Positions 11,791 through 24,133 of a stretch of 64,000 bases of DNA are shown in pieces (the first letter of the stretch is position 1; each line of letters starts with the position of its first letter). This DNA is from Cristatella mucedo (lineage: Eukaryota > Bryozoa > Phylactolaemata > Cristatellidae). The stretch spans positions 2,811,001 through 2,875,000 of the forward strand of contig WPIO01000004.1 of the NCBI GenBank assembly GCA_009760855.2, read 5' to 3'. The translations under genes and the position numbers were made by a program. The notes under the pieces were generated by a model. The model searched no databases and was not told where the DNA came from. It saw only the letters and a program-made list of their open reading frames with translations.

Positions 11791-11990
11791 TTACAAGCTT
11801 TTAAAATGTAAGCAGCTGTTGAAAACGACACCTATGTTTCGAGCACGTGGTGATGGTCGCATAATAGCATCACCTATTAGAAGAGCAATGCCTTTTAATA
11901 TAGCCACACGCGGAGGGTATCCTATGAGCAGCAGTTCGGTTTTATCGTCACTTAGTTTCAAGCAGTTTTCTTATATCTATAATCGAACGT
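11791..11990 (-). mobile_element. LINE fragment (RT region DDKTE..IG), probably family B
   Basis: The minus strand reads LSDDKTELLLIGYPPR, then RNIGVVFNSCLHFKSL. This is the RT-downstream segment of L2-type LINEs. It abuts the tail of the plus-strand family A copy. Confidence 0.6.
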
Positions 11991-12930
11991 CAGCCAGGCA
12001 AGCATGAGCATCGGCTTTCTTCCCATCTAAAAAGCAACAATTATCGACAGTGGACTATTTTAAAGGCTCATACATTCTTCCTTTTTTATCTTGCTGTGAT
12101 TTCTTATAATGAGGACCTAGCACCTCATGGAAGCACATGGAAAGCATTCGCTTCTTTTGAGGAATCGTCTCTGAAGTTATTCTTGTGCCTAAGCAAATGG
12201 ATACTTAATTTTGACTTGATCTATCTGAATTTTGCAACGATTGTTTAGATTTTGATTCAAATAAGCATTGATATTTAAAAAGTTTACTGCAAGGGTAAAT
12301 AAGTGGCATTGTTGACTATGATTTCAAAGCTGTCTGCTGCAATGATTTACTCATTCAGAAGTTTTTGTCATACCTTGAGGAGTTTCGAGAAGCGTCTGCC
12401 AATGTAAGCAGAGATCATACGATAACGTGGGTCTAACTGCACCAAAGAATGGAAAAAACTAAATTAATAACGATAAATATGTTTACAATTATGTCAATAT
12501 ACATATCATGTTTCAGGCCGCTATGGCTATCACTTCCTGCTGAAAAAATCTACTGTCTTCGCTGTTTAAACCATCAGAATCTGGGCAGCAGTTAAAAAAT
12601 TGAATGCTTTTTTGCATACTTTGATCCTGGATGTCAGCCAATCTCTTTAAACTTTGGGAAAAGAAAGAACCGGATCTTCAACTCCTAGGAAACCTCAAGC
12701 CTGCCGCTGGACTAGGAAGCTTTGCTCTTGTAACAGCTGATACTGTTCCGAAACTGTCGCGTGTGCTCTAAATTAAGAAGTCATCTTTGACAGCTGCTTA
12801 AATTGTTAACGTTTCATTAGGCAGACTGCCTCCACAGCTAGCCATCACGCCCAATACCTGTCAATGATTTGCATCTCTCTACCACGATGGCTGGTCAATA
12901 CTTTAGAGTGTAAGGTTTGGGTTTAGGGTT
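11991..12930. other. no recognisable feature
   Basis: AT-rich sequence with no open frame of note. Confidence 0.55.
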
Positions 12931-12934
12931 ATAC

Positions 12935-13052
12935 CTCATGTCTCTTATTACTCACCATTCAATCGCGTTTCTCTTTGCAGCAAATGTAAAGCGCCTAGAA
13001 AGAGATTGAGTTCTCTGAGGGCGCTTTTTCCAGTGCATTATTATTATTATTA
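12935..13052 (+). mobile_element. LINE family A, 3' terminal 120 bp
   Basis: A very short 5'-truncated insertion: AAAGCGCCTAGAAAGAGATT, then GAGTTCTCTGAGGGCGC, then (ATT)n. Confidence 0.85.
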
Positions 13053-13084
13053 TTGGCTAGATTATTGCATTTCTACAAAAAATC

Positions 13085-13690
13085 CATTAGGCTACTGAGG
13101 CTAGCGTTTAATATGGCAGTAAGGCTACTTAAGAATTCTCGTAGTTTTCACCATGTGTCACCTTTGCTTAAGGAGCACATAAGCTACCGTTTAATTGACA
13201 GATACAGAAAAGCCTGCTACGGCTTTGCTCCTTCATGCCTAGCTGAACTGCTGCAGTAGTTTCAGCCTTCGCATGCCCTCACATTTTCCATCAACAACTA
13301 ATTAGCTAATTAACTCCTCCACTAAACGACAACTGGCAGCAGAAACTTTCGCTCTGCAGGTTATAAACTGTGGATATCACTTCTACAATTATTAAGTAAC
13401 GACACCTTATCTCCTGCTGCCGACTATGGCATGGTCGTTCCAGCAGTCCTGCTCTGCACTTTCTATTCTACTTACTACCTAAACTGCCCTCCTGATTGAG
13501 TTGTCATTCTCACTTTCTCTTTTTTACGTGATATTAAATCTGTCAGGTACAAAATGCATACCGAAAGCCGCTTATGCATGGAGCAGGCTACAGAAAATTC
13601 TTCTGCTTGACACTGACATAGTCTTTGTGGCTTTGTGGAGTAACAGATAAGGATGCTTTACAGCTACTGTTGCATAGCATTTTTCTAGCT
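13085..13690 (+). mobile_element. LINE family B fragment, degenerate
   Basis: It reads from NMAVRLLKNSRSFHHVSPLL through SCLAELLQ, with stops and indels, to the MHTESRLCMEQATENSSA-like end. The 3' part near the ACATT tail is eroded. It starts right after a family A tail. Confidence 0.75.
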
Positions 13691-13699
13691 CTCCATCTT

Positions 13700-15280
13700 G
13701 ATTTAAATCTCTCTAAAATTTAATTTAAATATCATCTCAACATCCATTATAATAAATATATGTTTGTATTAGCCATTTTTTCTCACAGTAACATCATTAT
13801 AAGCCTTTCGTATGATGACACTTGTTTGCCTAACTTAGTAACAAAGAAGAGTTGTTTCAACAACAAAAAATCTCCGATGGTCTTAAACAGTTTGCGCGAT
13901 GTCGCAGCATTTGTTACAGGATCGCTTACGAAAGCCTGACGCAGGCGGTGAAGGTGTCAGCCCTACCCACGGTTTCTTTGCCTGTCGCTGGGCGCTTTCT
14001 CCGTAGGAACTGCCGAACAAAATGGCCGATCTGTCAATCTAGGACCCTAATCGGCCAGAAAATGTTGTGCCAATCCATCTTTTAGTTGACCCAGCGATAT
14101 GGAGACTATAATCGACTGAAAATTAAGATCACTCATGTAATACCATAATTGGCAATGGGGTTAAACCAAAACCGTTGTGGCATTTATTAGGGCTCTCTGT
14201 ACCTTTTGTCCAAAACCAATTATTTAAGATCAAGGCCATGCTAGCTCGAGGTCAGTGCCTATCAGTTACTTCAGCAAGTACCTCGAATACATGAACTTGA
14301 CATTATTATATTAGGGCAGTGTACAGGCATTCGCACCAGCTATATACGGTCATGGATGAGGCTGAGTCAAAGAGCTAGAAAAAATTCGGCCGAAGCCACC
14401 AAACACATTCGTACAGCGCCAGAGATTCCCATTCTTTACATTTGTGCTCCTTGCTAATCGAGTTAGCCTGTGACAGAGGGTTCCCGATAACTGAAGTTGG
14501 AGCTATGTATGTGTCATCCGGTTGGGAATAATAGCTGTAGTTGTTCCTGCATCAGTTGTGATCCCTCTGTTTTCCACTATTTAGAATGCAGAAGGCGAGG
14601 TCGTTTGTCGCTACTGAATAACACACTCGGCGTTCCTACTGGAAGTATGTATCATTTCCGGTTACGTTGTTGACCCGTTAGAGGAGGGTCTGGTCATGGG
14701 GTTTTTGGCAGAGACCAATCAGAGTGTGCACCGACACCACTACTCGTGTCTTTCACAGGTCGGTCCCTACTCAGCCCAGGTCTCACCTCAGCCCTAGAAC
14801 CAGGTGACCCTAACTTTGACGTTTACAATTACCGTAATTGTGCCCTTCAGATGAAGTTTTGGTTCTTGTGTTTTTTGCGGTGAGTTTTGGCGAGGAATGT
14901 AAAAATAAGACTGCAATCGAAAGGCCGCAATATTCTCGACCAGCAAACAAAGTCAGTATAACCTCCATCAGTTCAATCAACTCGTGCTTATTTACTCAGT
15001 CTAGCGCTTGTTATCGAGCTCATGACTCGAGTAACGGCAAGTAAAATTGCTCCTGAAATAGTACAATCGGGCAAAAAACTTGTTGAGCTTCCAGTGCACC
15101 CAACCCACATTGGAAAGTGAGCGAACGGCTGAGCTAAAGGCGAAGCACATTATTAGCTTGCACCCATGAAAATTACAGAAAACTCCAACTTTGCTTTCGA
15201 AGGCAACCTAGTCTATGCTGAGCTAGTTAATGAAGTTTTATAACTGACTTCAAGCTCGAGTTGTAGGTTCGACACAGGGG
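13700..15280. other. no recognisable gene
   Basis: Mixed-composition DNA. Frames such as 13852-14085 and 14838-15044 have no recognisable motif. Confidence 0.5.
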
Positions 15281-15284
15281 GTAA

Positions 15285-15430
15285 GGTACCGGCATGCATT
15301 GACCGAGGTGAGAGTGAACGGGCTGGACGACTGAGGTCATCGGTTCGAGCCCCGCAGCATATAAAAGTGCCTGAATAGATATAAGGTTCTCTAAATACCT
15401 TGTAGAAATGAATTATAGTATTATTATACT
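15285..15430 (+). mobile_element. SINE with tRNA-like head and LINE-A-like tail (family 1, diverged)
   Basis: A B-box GGTTCGAGCCC is followed by AAAGTGCCTGAATAGATATA, AGGTTCTCTAAATACCTTGT and ATT repeats. This tail resembles the family A 3' end. The better copy is at 43763-43905. Confidence 0.55.
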
Positions 15431-15689
15431 AATAGTTAATAGAGCCAAATATATATGAAGAAATAGTTGTATTTGTTCGAAATACAACCTGTTTGAAAAC
15501 ACGTTTAAGTTAAATTTAAAGTACTTGACTTAAAAATGTAATTATAATAGAGCATGTTGTGGCTAAATATGCAAATTCATAAATTATATCCCTGTTATGT
15601 TTTAACAATTGCTGCACCAACGCTGTACTAATACAGATGCATCGCTAATTACTAAATGAAAACGTAACATCAGTGACGTATGTGCATAC

Positions 15690-16045
15690 GTCAATAATAA
15701 TAATAATAATGCACATGATAAAGCGCCCTCGGAGAACTCAATCTCTTTCTAGGCGATTTACATTTGCTGCAAAGTGAAATGCAATTGAATGGTAAGTAAA
15801 ATCTAGCTTGAAAAACAAATAAAATGAATAATATGGTTACGGGTGACATGCACAGGGTGAGCATGCAAATGTGGCAAGTGTCAGCAAGCATAAGCACATG
15901 AAGGACGAATCACAGGGACACACTAAATGCTGTCCTAAATAGGTATGTTTTAAAGTTCCTTTTAAATGTGGTCAGGTCATGGGATGTTCTGACGCAGGGA
16001 GGGAGTTCCAGGCTTTGGGAGCATACGAACTAAATGCACGGTCTC
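15690..16045 (-). mobile_element. LINE family A 3' fragment
   Basis: It has an (ATT)n tail, the family signature, the full 3' UTR and the end of the coding frame (GDRAFSSYAPKAWNSLP region). It is cut in the AF/GD motif. Confidence 0.85.
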
Positions 16046-16445
16046 CAAAGGAACCCGGCCTTAGTATATAGAGAGATGTCTGAGCACTGGCTCAAAATCC
16101 TCATAAAAGGATCGGGTCATTAATCAAGAAACAAGATAGGCTGAAATTTGTATCAAGGATTCGGCTATTAATCTATATTAGGGGGCCATCACCGACAAAT
16201 GTATGAACAACACAAGCTTCAAACCAAAGGGTCGTTGACCAACCGTGCCCGAGAAACAAGCCATAATTCCCTCTTCTAGCTTTGGGGCAACTGCTTGATG
16301 GTGTAATTAACTTTGGGGTAAATAACCTTTAATGTAACTTTTCACTGATCTTATAAAAAATTATTCCAACCAAAAATATTCGCAGCTCTGTAAGAGCACA
16401 TGCTCTCTTTCTAGGCACTTTGCATACCTATGATGTGTAGGAAGT
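16046..16445. other. no recognisable feature
   Basis: AT-rich sequence; nothing supportable. Confidence 0.5.
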
Positions 16446-16449
16446 ATTC

Positions 16450-16560
16450 TTGGCATCCGATTTAACCACCCATTTGTGTAGCTGCAGAATAGCATTAACG
16501 GCTATCACTGCTGCTTTCAGTTGGCAACAATGGATCGACCATTGCATGATTCTATTTCAC
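16450..16560 (-). mobile_element. tRNA-derived SINE (family 2), partial
   Basis: On the minus strand it reads CATGCAATGGTCGATCCATT, then GCCAACTGAAAGCAGCAGTG and ATAGCCGTTAATGCTATTCT. This matches the family 2 tail, but the tRNA head is mostly lost. Confidence 0.6.
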
Positions 16561-17690
16561 GAATGTTAATCTGGGCAGTGTCAACACGCATGATAGATGT
16601 AATGCTAACATGGACAGTGTCAACAGGGAGGTAATGTTATTAGTGGTGGCATGCAGCGTTTCAGCACCGAAAAGTTCACTTAAGACAAATAACGAAACCT
16701 AAAAAAATGCTTTGATAAATAAGTGGGTTTCTAGCTTCTTTTTAACGTCTCGTGACATAAGTTAGGAGCCAGGAGTCAGGAGTCAGGTCGCTTGCACTGG
16801 CTCGACAAACAAGTCAATCCTTAGCGATCAGTTCTAATTAAGCTAAAAGTAGACCGGAAACAGTTACACAAGGCTTAAATTTAGAGCCAGTATTATGATC
16901 GTGATGAATTGCCGTGGAGGTCGTGTGGCTCTCATCATGGCTCCTACCAGCCAGCCCTTTCCGGCCTACCACTAGCCTTTACTTATGCCACCACCTTTCC
17001 TCCTTTCTCTTCTACTTCGATCAGCAAGCTGACTCCAACCTGACACCAGCAAGCTGCTTACGGCTGATGTCACACCTCTTCTTTGAGGTGAAAAAATGCA
17101 TTAAGTGAGGCTCATCCTTATTCAGTCCCGCGTGTGCTAAAGCCCAACCGGAGACCCATCGGTTGCTCACATTTCAGCCAAGAGCAGCACCCTGTTATTG
17201 GCTCCTATCAAAACCTGAAGACACACGAGACAACATTGCCTTTTCCCCAGAAATTACTTACCCAAGTTTTAAGTAGCATCAACGTCTTTCTTTAGGCCTA
17301 GCCAACAGGTCATTGCTGATCCAGCTACCCGGCGTTCAATAGTAGCAGTGACAACGTTGATTGGCAAGAGGGCACAGGTAACATAATAGCCTCAGCCTGG
17401 GGGACTTCCCCTTCCAGTATTCATCAGTTCAGGCCTTTCACCTGCTTCAGAAGTAATTCATTCGCTAGCTAGAGGGGTTTTCCCTTTCAGTAATTGAGCC
17501 ACGAACCAGTATACCTTCCATAGAAGTAATCACTTTGGTGATTGTGAAATATTATAAACCTGTTCAGCTCTGGGCTGGAACAGTGGTATTATACTTGCAT
17601 TAACTGAAAGTTGCAGGCCTCGTGCTGGTGTAGCAAGACAATTTATGTAAGGAGCAAATCGCAGAAGCTATTCTTCTTAGTAGTGAACGA
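16561..17690. other. no recognisable gene
   Basis: Mixed composition with only chance frames. Confidence 0.5.
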
Positions 17691-17696
17691 TGGAAT

Positions 17697-18030
17697 CACT
17701 ATAATAACAATAACACTGATATTAATAATACGTTTGTATAGCACCCCCACAGAGCTGAATCTCTCTAGGCACTTTACAGATGTTGCCTATACAGAGTTAC
17801 CGAATGTTTGGCAGTAACTTCCCAAAGCAGCAGGCATAGTGCATCAGGTACATGCACATGAACGACAAATCAAAAAGACCCACCAAATGCCGTAGTTAAA
17901 ATTTGCAATTTAAGCTTCTTTTCAGCTGCCGTCATGTTAGGGGACATTGGGACGTGCGTCGGTAGTGAGTTCCAGGCTTTGGGAGCATATGCGGTATCCG
18001 CACGGTCCCCTATGCTAAGCTCCATTTTAG
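17697..18030 (-). mobile_element. LINE family A 3' fragment, diverged
   Basis: The complement of the ATT tail and the CTCTCTAGGCACTTTACA signature are followed by 3' UTR and the APKAWNSLP segment. Confidence 0.65.
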
Positions 18031-18034
18031 ACTG

Positions 18035-18430
18035 CATATAATAATTGACAGCTTGGCTCCTTCGTACCTAGCTGAACTGCTGCACCAGTTTCAGCCTAAT
18101 CGCGCCCGCAGGTTCTGTGTGGACAATAAATTAGCTGTTCTATTCCTCTGCTTAAAGATCGTTGACGACAGAAGCTTTAGCTCTGCAGGTCCTAGACTGT
18201 GGAACTCACTTCCACAATTATTATGCAACGACAACTACTCTCCTACTGCCGACTATGGCTCATCCTTTTCAGCGGTCCTGAGCTGCTACTTCCATGCTAC
18301 TCACCACCTCAACTGCTCTCCTGGCTCTGCTAAGCTTCCCACTTTCTCTTTATTGCGTGAGACGAAGTCTGTTTGCTATGAGCACTGTGTTTTGCTGTGT
18401 TTTCTCTGACCGGACGTGGAAGCTGCACAC
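18035..18430 (+). mobile_element. LINE family B fragment
   Basis: It encodes MAPSYLAELLHQFQPNRARR, DDRSFSSAGPRLWNSLPQ and TFSLLRETKSVCY in an open frame of 118 codons. The usual ACATT tail is missing. At its 3' side it joins an LTR-like motif (18380-18445). Confidence 0.85.
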
Positions 18431-18445
18431 CACGTTTGTAACCCA
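18380..18445 (+). repeat. shared LTR-like motif, copy 1
   Basis: GAGCACTGTGTTTTGCTGTG, then CTCTGACCGGACGTGGAAGC and CACGTTTGTAACCC. The shared block is about 65 bp. Confidence 0.5.
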
Positions 18446-18828
18446 ACTTCTGGGATCAGACGTATATAAGTCTGCTGCATCTGTGCTAGCCCGTTGGATA
18501 GCTTCCAGATGCACTGACATGATATCCTAATACGATGCAATCACTTCTGGTTAGCATCAAGCTAAGTGCTGCTTTAAACGTTGCGAACACGTTAGAAGTA
18601 ATTGAATCTGTCTATGAATTTTTCAGGAGCTATGTACGCCAAGCAAGAGCATTTAACGAGATCATGTTTATTGGTTTTTGAAGGTAACGTTCGAAGAAAA
18701 TTAATAGCTACCACTCCGCGTGCTAACTGGAAGCAAATAGCAAGATACTCATCGATGGCATATACACTGCACCCGAAGCCATTACCTTGGTACTATTTAT
18801 CTTTTAAATGGCCAATCTCATAGCATAC
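18445..18828. other. no recognisable feature
   Basis: Sequence between LINE copies; nothing supportable. Confidence 0.5.
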
Positions 18829-19684
18829 TCGAAATCTAGGTGTCATATTCCAAAGCGACCTCTCGTTAGACGACCATATCAGCTCCACAGTCAAATCCGC
18901 CTATTTTCAGCTTCATAACATTGCTAAAATTCGGGCTTGTTTAGATGAAGATACCACGTCCAAGTTGGTCCATGCATTCGTGACATCCCGTCTCGACTTC
19001 TGCAACTCACTGCTTACTGGCCTACCAGCATGTGCGATCAGGCGATTGCAGCTGGTGCAAAACTCTGCAGCTAGGCTTGTCTGTCGTGAGCGTCGCAGTT
19101 GCCACATTACTCCACTTCTCGCCGACCTGCACTGGCTACCAGTGAGGCAACGGATTGACTTCAAGGTTTTGTCGCTCACTTTTAGATCTCTTCATTCTAT
19201 GGCTCCAGCCTATCTTTCAGATATACTACCCCATCAGGCAAAGCATCGTACCACTCGCTTTTCGGAATCCAACAGTCTAGAAATACCTCGTACAAACCTT
19301 AAATCCTTTGGAGACCGTGCATTTAGCTCGTATGCTCCCACAGCCTGGAACTCCCTCCCGACCTGCATCAGAACATCCCCTGACCTGACCACATTTAAAA
19401 GAAACTTAAAAACATACCTATTTAGGACAGCATTTAGTAGGTCCTTGTGATTCGTCCTCGATGTGCTTATGCGTGCTGACACTGTTCATGCTGCCACTAA
19501 CCACATTTGCATGCTGACCCAGTGCATGTAACCCCTAACTATGTTATTCATTTTGTTTGTTTTTCAAGCTTGATTTTACTTACTATTCTATTGCGTATCA
19601 CTTTGCAGCAAATGTAAAGCGCCTAGAAAGAGATTAAGTTCTCTGAGGGCGCTTTATCAAGTGCAATATTATTATTATTATTAT
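18829..19684 (+). pseudogene. LINE family A, 5'-truncated, well preserved C-terminal RT region
   Basis: The open frame 18965-19450 encodes VHAFVTSRLDFCNSLLTGLP, NSAARLVCRERRSCHITPLL and SFGDRAFSSYAPTAWNSLPT. A complete 3' UTR, the signature and ATT tail follow. The 5' cut lies at RNLGVIFQSDLSL. It is nearly identical to the copies at 11 kb and 21 kb, so the family was active fairly recently. Confidence 0.9.
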
Positions 19685-20145
19685 ACCCAAACCATTTTTG
19701 CTGTCGATGTGTTAAATAATTATATGCTTTATTGCCAAGCTTTAACTACAAGCCATCACTTTATCAACTGCATGCAATTTCTAAGAACAGGCTTGCCCTT
19801 AACGCTGGGCAATAAAGATAGCTTACATAAAAATATAATTTTCCTACGACTTCATTTAATTGTGCAATCCATGATATTTATACTCTTAGTTGTAAACTTT
19901 AAATAGGTATTGTTGTCTTCAGCTATTCCGAAAGAAAGTGCTTAAGTTGCCTCAGCCCGCTTTGAGACAATTTTACCAAGTCATTAATTGGGAAAATTAA
20001 ATAATATTCACCACAGTCAGTCTTTCTTAAAACACCGATCTTAAAAATCGTAATCCACATGCTGACACATTAAAGTTAGTAGGGATAGCTAAAAAATCCT
20101 TTAGCAAGAAAAAGCAAGGTGCAAATGCACGGTTATATCGTGCTA
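19685..20145. other. no recognisable feature
   Basis: AT-rich sequence; nothing supportable. Confidence 0.5.
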
Positions 20146-20205
20146 ATAACAATAATAATAATGATGATGCATTTGATATATAACACCCTCAGAGAACTCT
20201 TCTGC
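20146..20205 (-). mobile_element. LINE family A terminal fragment
   Basis: (AAT)n followed by the complement of the family A end, cut after AGAGAACTC. Confidence 0.6.
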
Positions 20206-20350
20206 GGTTTCTGCGTGCCTGCCTAAAGCCGCTTTGTTTTCTTTGCCTTAAAAATTCGTGCTGAAAGCCGCTAAGGCTTTGAGTGAGCTGCAGAAAAAAT
20301 ACTCCTGCTTAACTCCAGCTCACGACGCTTGATGACTTTGCTGACGCAGA
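20206..20350 (+). mobile_element. LINE family B 3' end fragment
   Basis: It carries GTGCTGAAAGCCGCTAAGGC, TTTGAGTGAGCTGCAG and GATGACTTTG. These are the diverged last 140 bp of family B without its ACATT tail. Confidence 0.55.
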
Positions 20351-20352
20351 GC

Positions 20353-21322
20353 TAATAATAATAATATTAATAATATTGCACTTGATCAAGCGCCCTCAGA
20401 GAACTTAATCTCTTTCTAGGCGCTTTACATTTGCTGCAAAGTGATATGCAATAGAATGGTAAGTAAAATCATGCTTGAAAAACAAACAAAATGAATAATA
20501 TGGTTAGAGGTGACATGCACAGGGTCACCATGCAAATGTGGTTAGTGGCAGCATGCACAGTGTCAGCACGCATAAGCACATCAAGGACGAATCACAGGGA
20601 CCCACTAAATGCTGTCCTAAATAGGTGTGTTTTTAAGTTTCTTTTAAATGTGGTAGGGTCATGGGATGTTCTGACGCAGGTCGGGAGGGAGTTCCATGCT
20701 TTGGGAGCATACGAGCTAAATGCACGGTCTCCAAAGGATTTGAGGTTTGTACGAGGTATTTCCAGACTGTTGGATTCCGAGAAGCGGGTGGTACGATGCT
20801 TGGCCTGATGGGGTAGTATATCTGAAAGATAGGCTGGAGCCATAGAATGAAGAGACCTAAAAGTGAGCGACAAAACCTTGAAGTCAATCCGTTGCCTCAC
20901 TGGTAGCCAGTGCAGGTCGGCGAGAAGTGGAGTAATGTGGCAACTGCGACGCTCTCGACAGACAAGCCCAGCTGCAGAGGTTTGCACCAGCTGCAATCGC
21001 CTGATCGCACATGCTGGTAGGCCAGTAAGCAGTGAGTTGCAGAAGTCGAGACGGGATGTCACGAATGCATGAACCAACTTGGACGTGGTATCCTTATCTA
21101 AACAAGCCCGAATTTTAGCAATGTTATGAAGCTGAAAATAGGCAGATTTGACTGTGGAGCTGATGTGGTCGTCTAACGAGAGGTCGCTTTGGAATATGAC
21201 ACCTAGATTTTGAGCTGATTCAACTGGAGATATGCTGGCAGAGCCAATTTTGAAGGTCAGCCTCTCCAATTTCTTAATCACGCTGGGTTTGCCCATAACT
21301 AGTAAGTTAGTTTTATCATCGG
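20353..21322 (-). pseudogene. LINE family A, 5'-truncated, open through the C-terminal RT region
   Basis: On the minus strand one frame runs from DDKTNLLVMGKPSVIKKLER through STVKSAYFQLHNIAKIRACL to FKRNLKTHLFRTAFSGSL. The frame stays open into non-LINE DNA upstream (to 21548) by chance. The element itself starts at about 21322, after the catalytic box, so it cannot be active. Confidence 0.9.
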
Positions 21323-22690
21323 AAGCTACGCACGAAGATGAGGGGCACAAATGCAAGACTTGGCAACAAGATAAGATACGAGGCGTACAAGATACGATAT
21401 AATGACATAAGGCACATAAGGTAAGAGGCACAAAGACACGCACAAAGGCAAGACTTAGCAAACGACCGATCAAAGGCACCGGCCATGTTCGGCCATCCCC
21501 GTAGCTTTGAAAAGTACGGCAGACAACTCGACTGGCGAAATTATCCAAGCGTCACACGAGAGTCCCTGTTTATGGGAGTCCACTAGCCAGTCACTTTAGA
21601 ATCGGATAGTGATCGGACAGTGAGGCGGGCGACTAAAGCGAGCGCTGAAGGTTCAAATTCATCGGGATGTGCATCAAAGACTGCCATCTCCTACTTCCTA
21701 ACAAAAGAAACTGTTCGCTCGACATTAGGGCGGCACGAGTAGAAAGCGAGACGTAGAGGATAACAGCGTCAACTTCTTACAAAAAGAAAGACCAATGCTG
21801 GACGGAAGTAGATAGGAGGCTGGTTGAAAGCTATGCTCACCATGTAAGCCCGGCGTTATAGTACAGCCTATCATTTTTACATTTGCCGAAGAAAGTAAAG
21901 AGTAGTCACTCCTCGAATAAAGTTGGCTATAAACTATCCAGCGAGAGGAAGTGTTGTGGTGCGAGTGCTGACTCGAGTAATTAGGACGGCAACCAAAGTG
22001 CGTGAAACAATACTTATGGCGATGCTGGAGTTTTAGATACGAGCCAGCTATGACTTACCCGCACTCGCTCCATGGCGGCGTCGCTAGAGGTACGAACGAG
22101 CACATACGTCCACATTCCTTTGCCGTTGTTGTTTTCAAACTGGATGATTAACTGCTGCTACTCGACGTCATATACTGCTTGCAGTTGAGCCGAACGCATT
22201 CGATACATTCTAAGACATACAGACCGGCTGATAACGAGAATTGCAGTCGAGCTTAAAGTATCATGCTCGCTCATTAAAAGCATTAACAGACATTATAGAT
22301 GTGGTGTATCTTGTAAAGCAAAGCTATTCAACAAAGAAGATAAGTACATGCTACCATTTGATAATATATGGGAAAGCGGCACTTCAAAGATCGTGTAGTT
22401 TTCCAGAAATAAAGCATGCAGTGTGTATAAGTAGCGTAAATCGTCAATTTAGAGGTCCCAGGATACACGGGTCTCCTTAAAACCCTTGCGGAAGGGCTCC
22501 GAGCAGCTGTAACACTTTCGATAGCCGTGTGAGCAGTTTTAATAAAATGCCCTTCCTAAATATAACTAAAATTAACTGACTAATACAAATTTCTACTGGA
22601 TAAGCACCATGGTATTTTTTTAAATTTCTTATTCAAGCTGTAAAACATAAATTTAATTTAGTGTGCATGCAACCTATGGACTACAACGAT
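21323..22690. other. no recognisable gene
   Basis: Between 21340 and 21460 there is a short run of imperfect AAGGCACA/AAGATACGA repeats. Otherwise nothing is supportable. Confidence 0.5.
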
Positions 22691-22699
22691 ATCAAAGAC

Positions 22700-23420
22700 T
22701 TTGACGGCAGAGTCGGGCCCGGGGCAAGCGTGGGGGCCGCAGCACCGGCGCTCAGCTGATCCAACGAACGCGTCAAACGAAAGCAGGCGGCGACAGCACC
22801 GATGCCGAATCATCCACGTACGTCAGTCAGCAGCTGATGGCTCGGCCTGCGAAGCGCCGACCGAGATACCATGCGCCAATTTATCGAGCGCTGGCGGCAT
22901 CAGTTTGTTGCCAGCGTTTCCGAGATCGCCCTGTCGAACCTCTGCCGACTCGCAGATGGCACTTGTCGTCAAATTGGCTCGTCGCTGCCCGCCCGGAGCT
23001 CAAAGACTTGATCCGCAGAGCCGTTCGTCAACGGGCAGACATAGGCTCGGCTACGCCGAGAATCCCCCAACGGCCGGACTTCGCTGTTGCCAGAGATTAA
23101 TGGGTGCTCTGGCTCCTCCCACCGACGAGCGGCGGCGGCGGTTCGCTCGGTCTCGAGACGGCGAACCCCTCGACGGCGTGCCCAGCGGGGACAGCGACGG
23201 CTCCAGGTCCCCGTGGGCTGACGCGAGGAAGTTCCAAGCTGCGCTATATCGCGAGGCTCTTTTGGCGCCGAGCTGGACCTCACTAGCCGCGATTGCGTCT
23301 ACGCTGAAGTCACCTCTGAGTCGCCAGAAATTGTTTTTCGTTTTCGCCGCTTACGGAGTGTAGTTTGACACCTCGATAGCGAGCAAGCGAGCAAGCGACG
23401 ATACGTGTTCTATAGCAGTG
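22700..23420 (+). other. GC-rich region with a 220-codon frame, unknown
   Basis: The frame 22701-23363 is Arg/Ser/Pro-rich; overlapping frames also stay open, as in any GC-rich DNA. I recognise no domain. It lies 700 bp from an endonuclease-like remnant (24230-24470), so it may be the 5' part of the same R2/NeSL-like element. That is only a guess. Confidence 0.25.
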
Positions 23421-24129
23421 TCTCCGGCGGCGGCTGTCCTCGTACGTGTCCCACGGAAGGACGGCGGGAGAACGTGAGCGACGAATGAGACTCTCCTTTT
23501 ATTACTCTCAACTCATACCCATAAGAGAGCTCGATGAATGATAGCAGACGGGAAGAAATATAGCATCCATTAGCATCCTGACGCTGCGCCGCGTCAATGG
23601 CTTAACTATTTGCCACAGGCGAGGCATGTACAGTAGTGTCGAGGCGCTTCGCAAATTACAACAGCAGAAGCCACAGGCGCACAACATACGGAACACCTTC
23701 GTGCTCGAGGACAACTGCGTATTTATGCTCGCAGCATGACGGCTCACGACCGTCGTCCCTTGCTCCCCGCGTTCCCACTGCCCCCTCTCTGCCGGCCGTA
23801 ACTCACCCTCCAGCACCACAAAACCTCGTAAAACCACTATCCTCAATAAACTGGAAACTCAATAATTCATTAACCCGCGGCAGCAACGTCAGACCACGCT
23901 GAGGTTGGCTGCTGCATACGAGTGGGCTGCCTCGACCATGGCAAAATGTCGCGGTACCTACGCACCGACCACATCGGCTTGCGCAGCCACTTCTTTCAAT
24001 CCTGCCTCAGGGTCAAGATCATTCAAGGCCTGGCGCGCTCACGCGCCTGACTCTTGACCTCTGACCTCTCGATTCTCTGACCTTAATTTGCCTGACAGCC
24101 GGCTCACAGGGCGTTTTCGATGGTCCGGA
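23421..24129. other. no recognisable gene
   Basis: Moderately GC-rich sequence; the frames are short and unsupported. Confidence 0.45.
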
Positions 24130-24133
24130 AGTT

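Noticed and set aside
20592-21548. 318-codon frame as a host gene
   Set aside because: Its C-terminal 230 or so residues are LINE family A; the N-terminal part is unrelated DNA that happens to stay open.
22701-23363. 220-codon Arg/Ser-rich frame as a gene
   Set aside because: Overlapping frames are equally open and no domain is visible. It is listed only as an unassigned GC-rich region.
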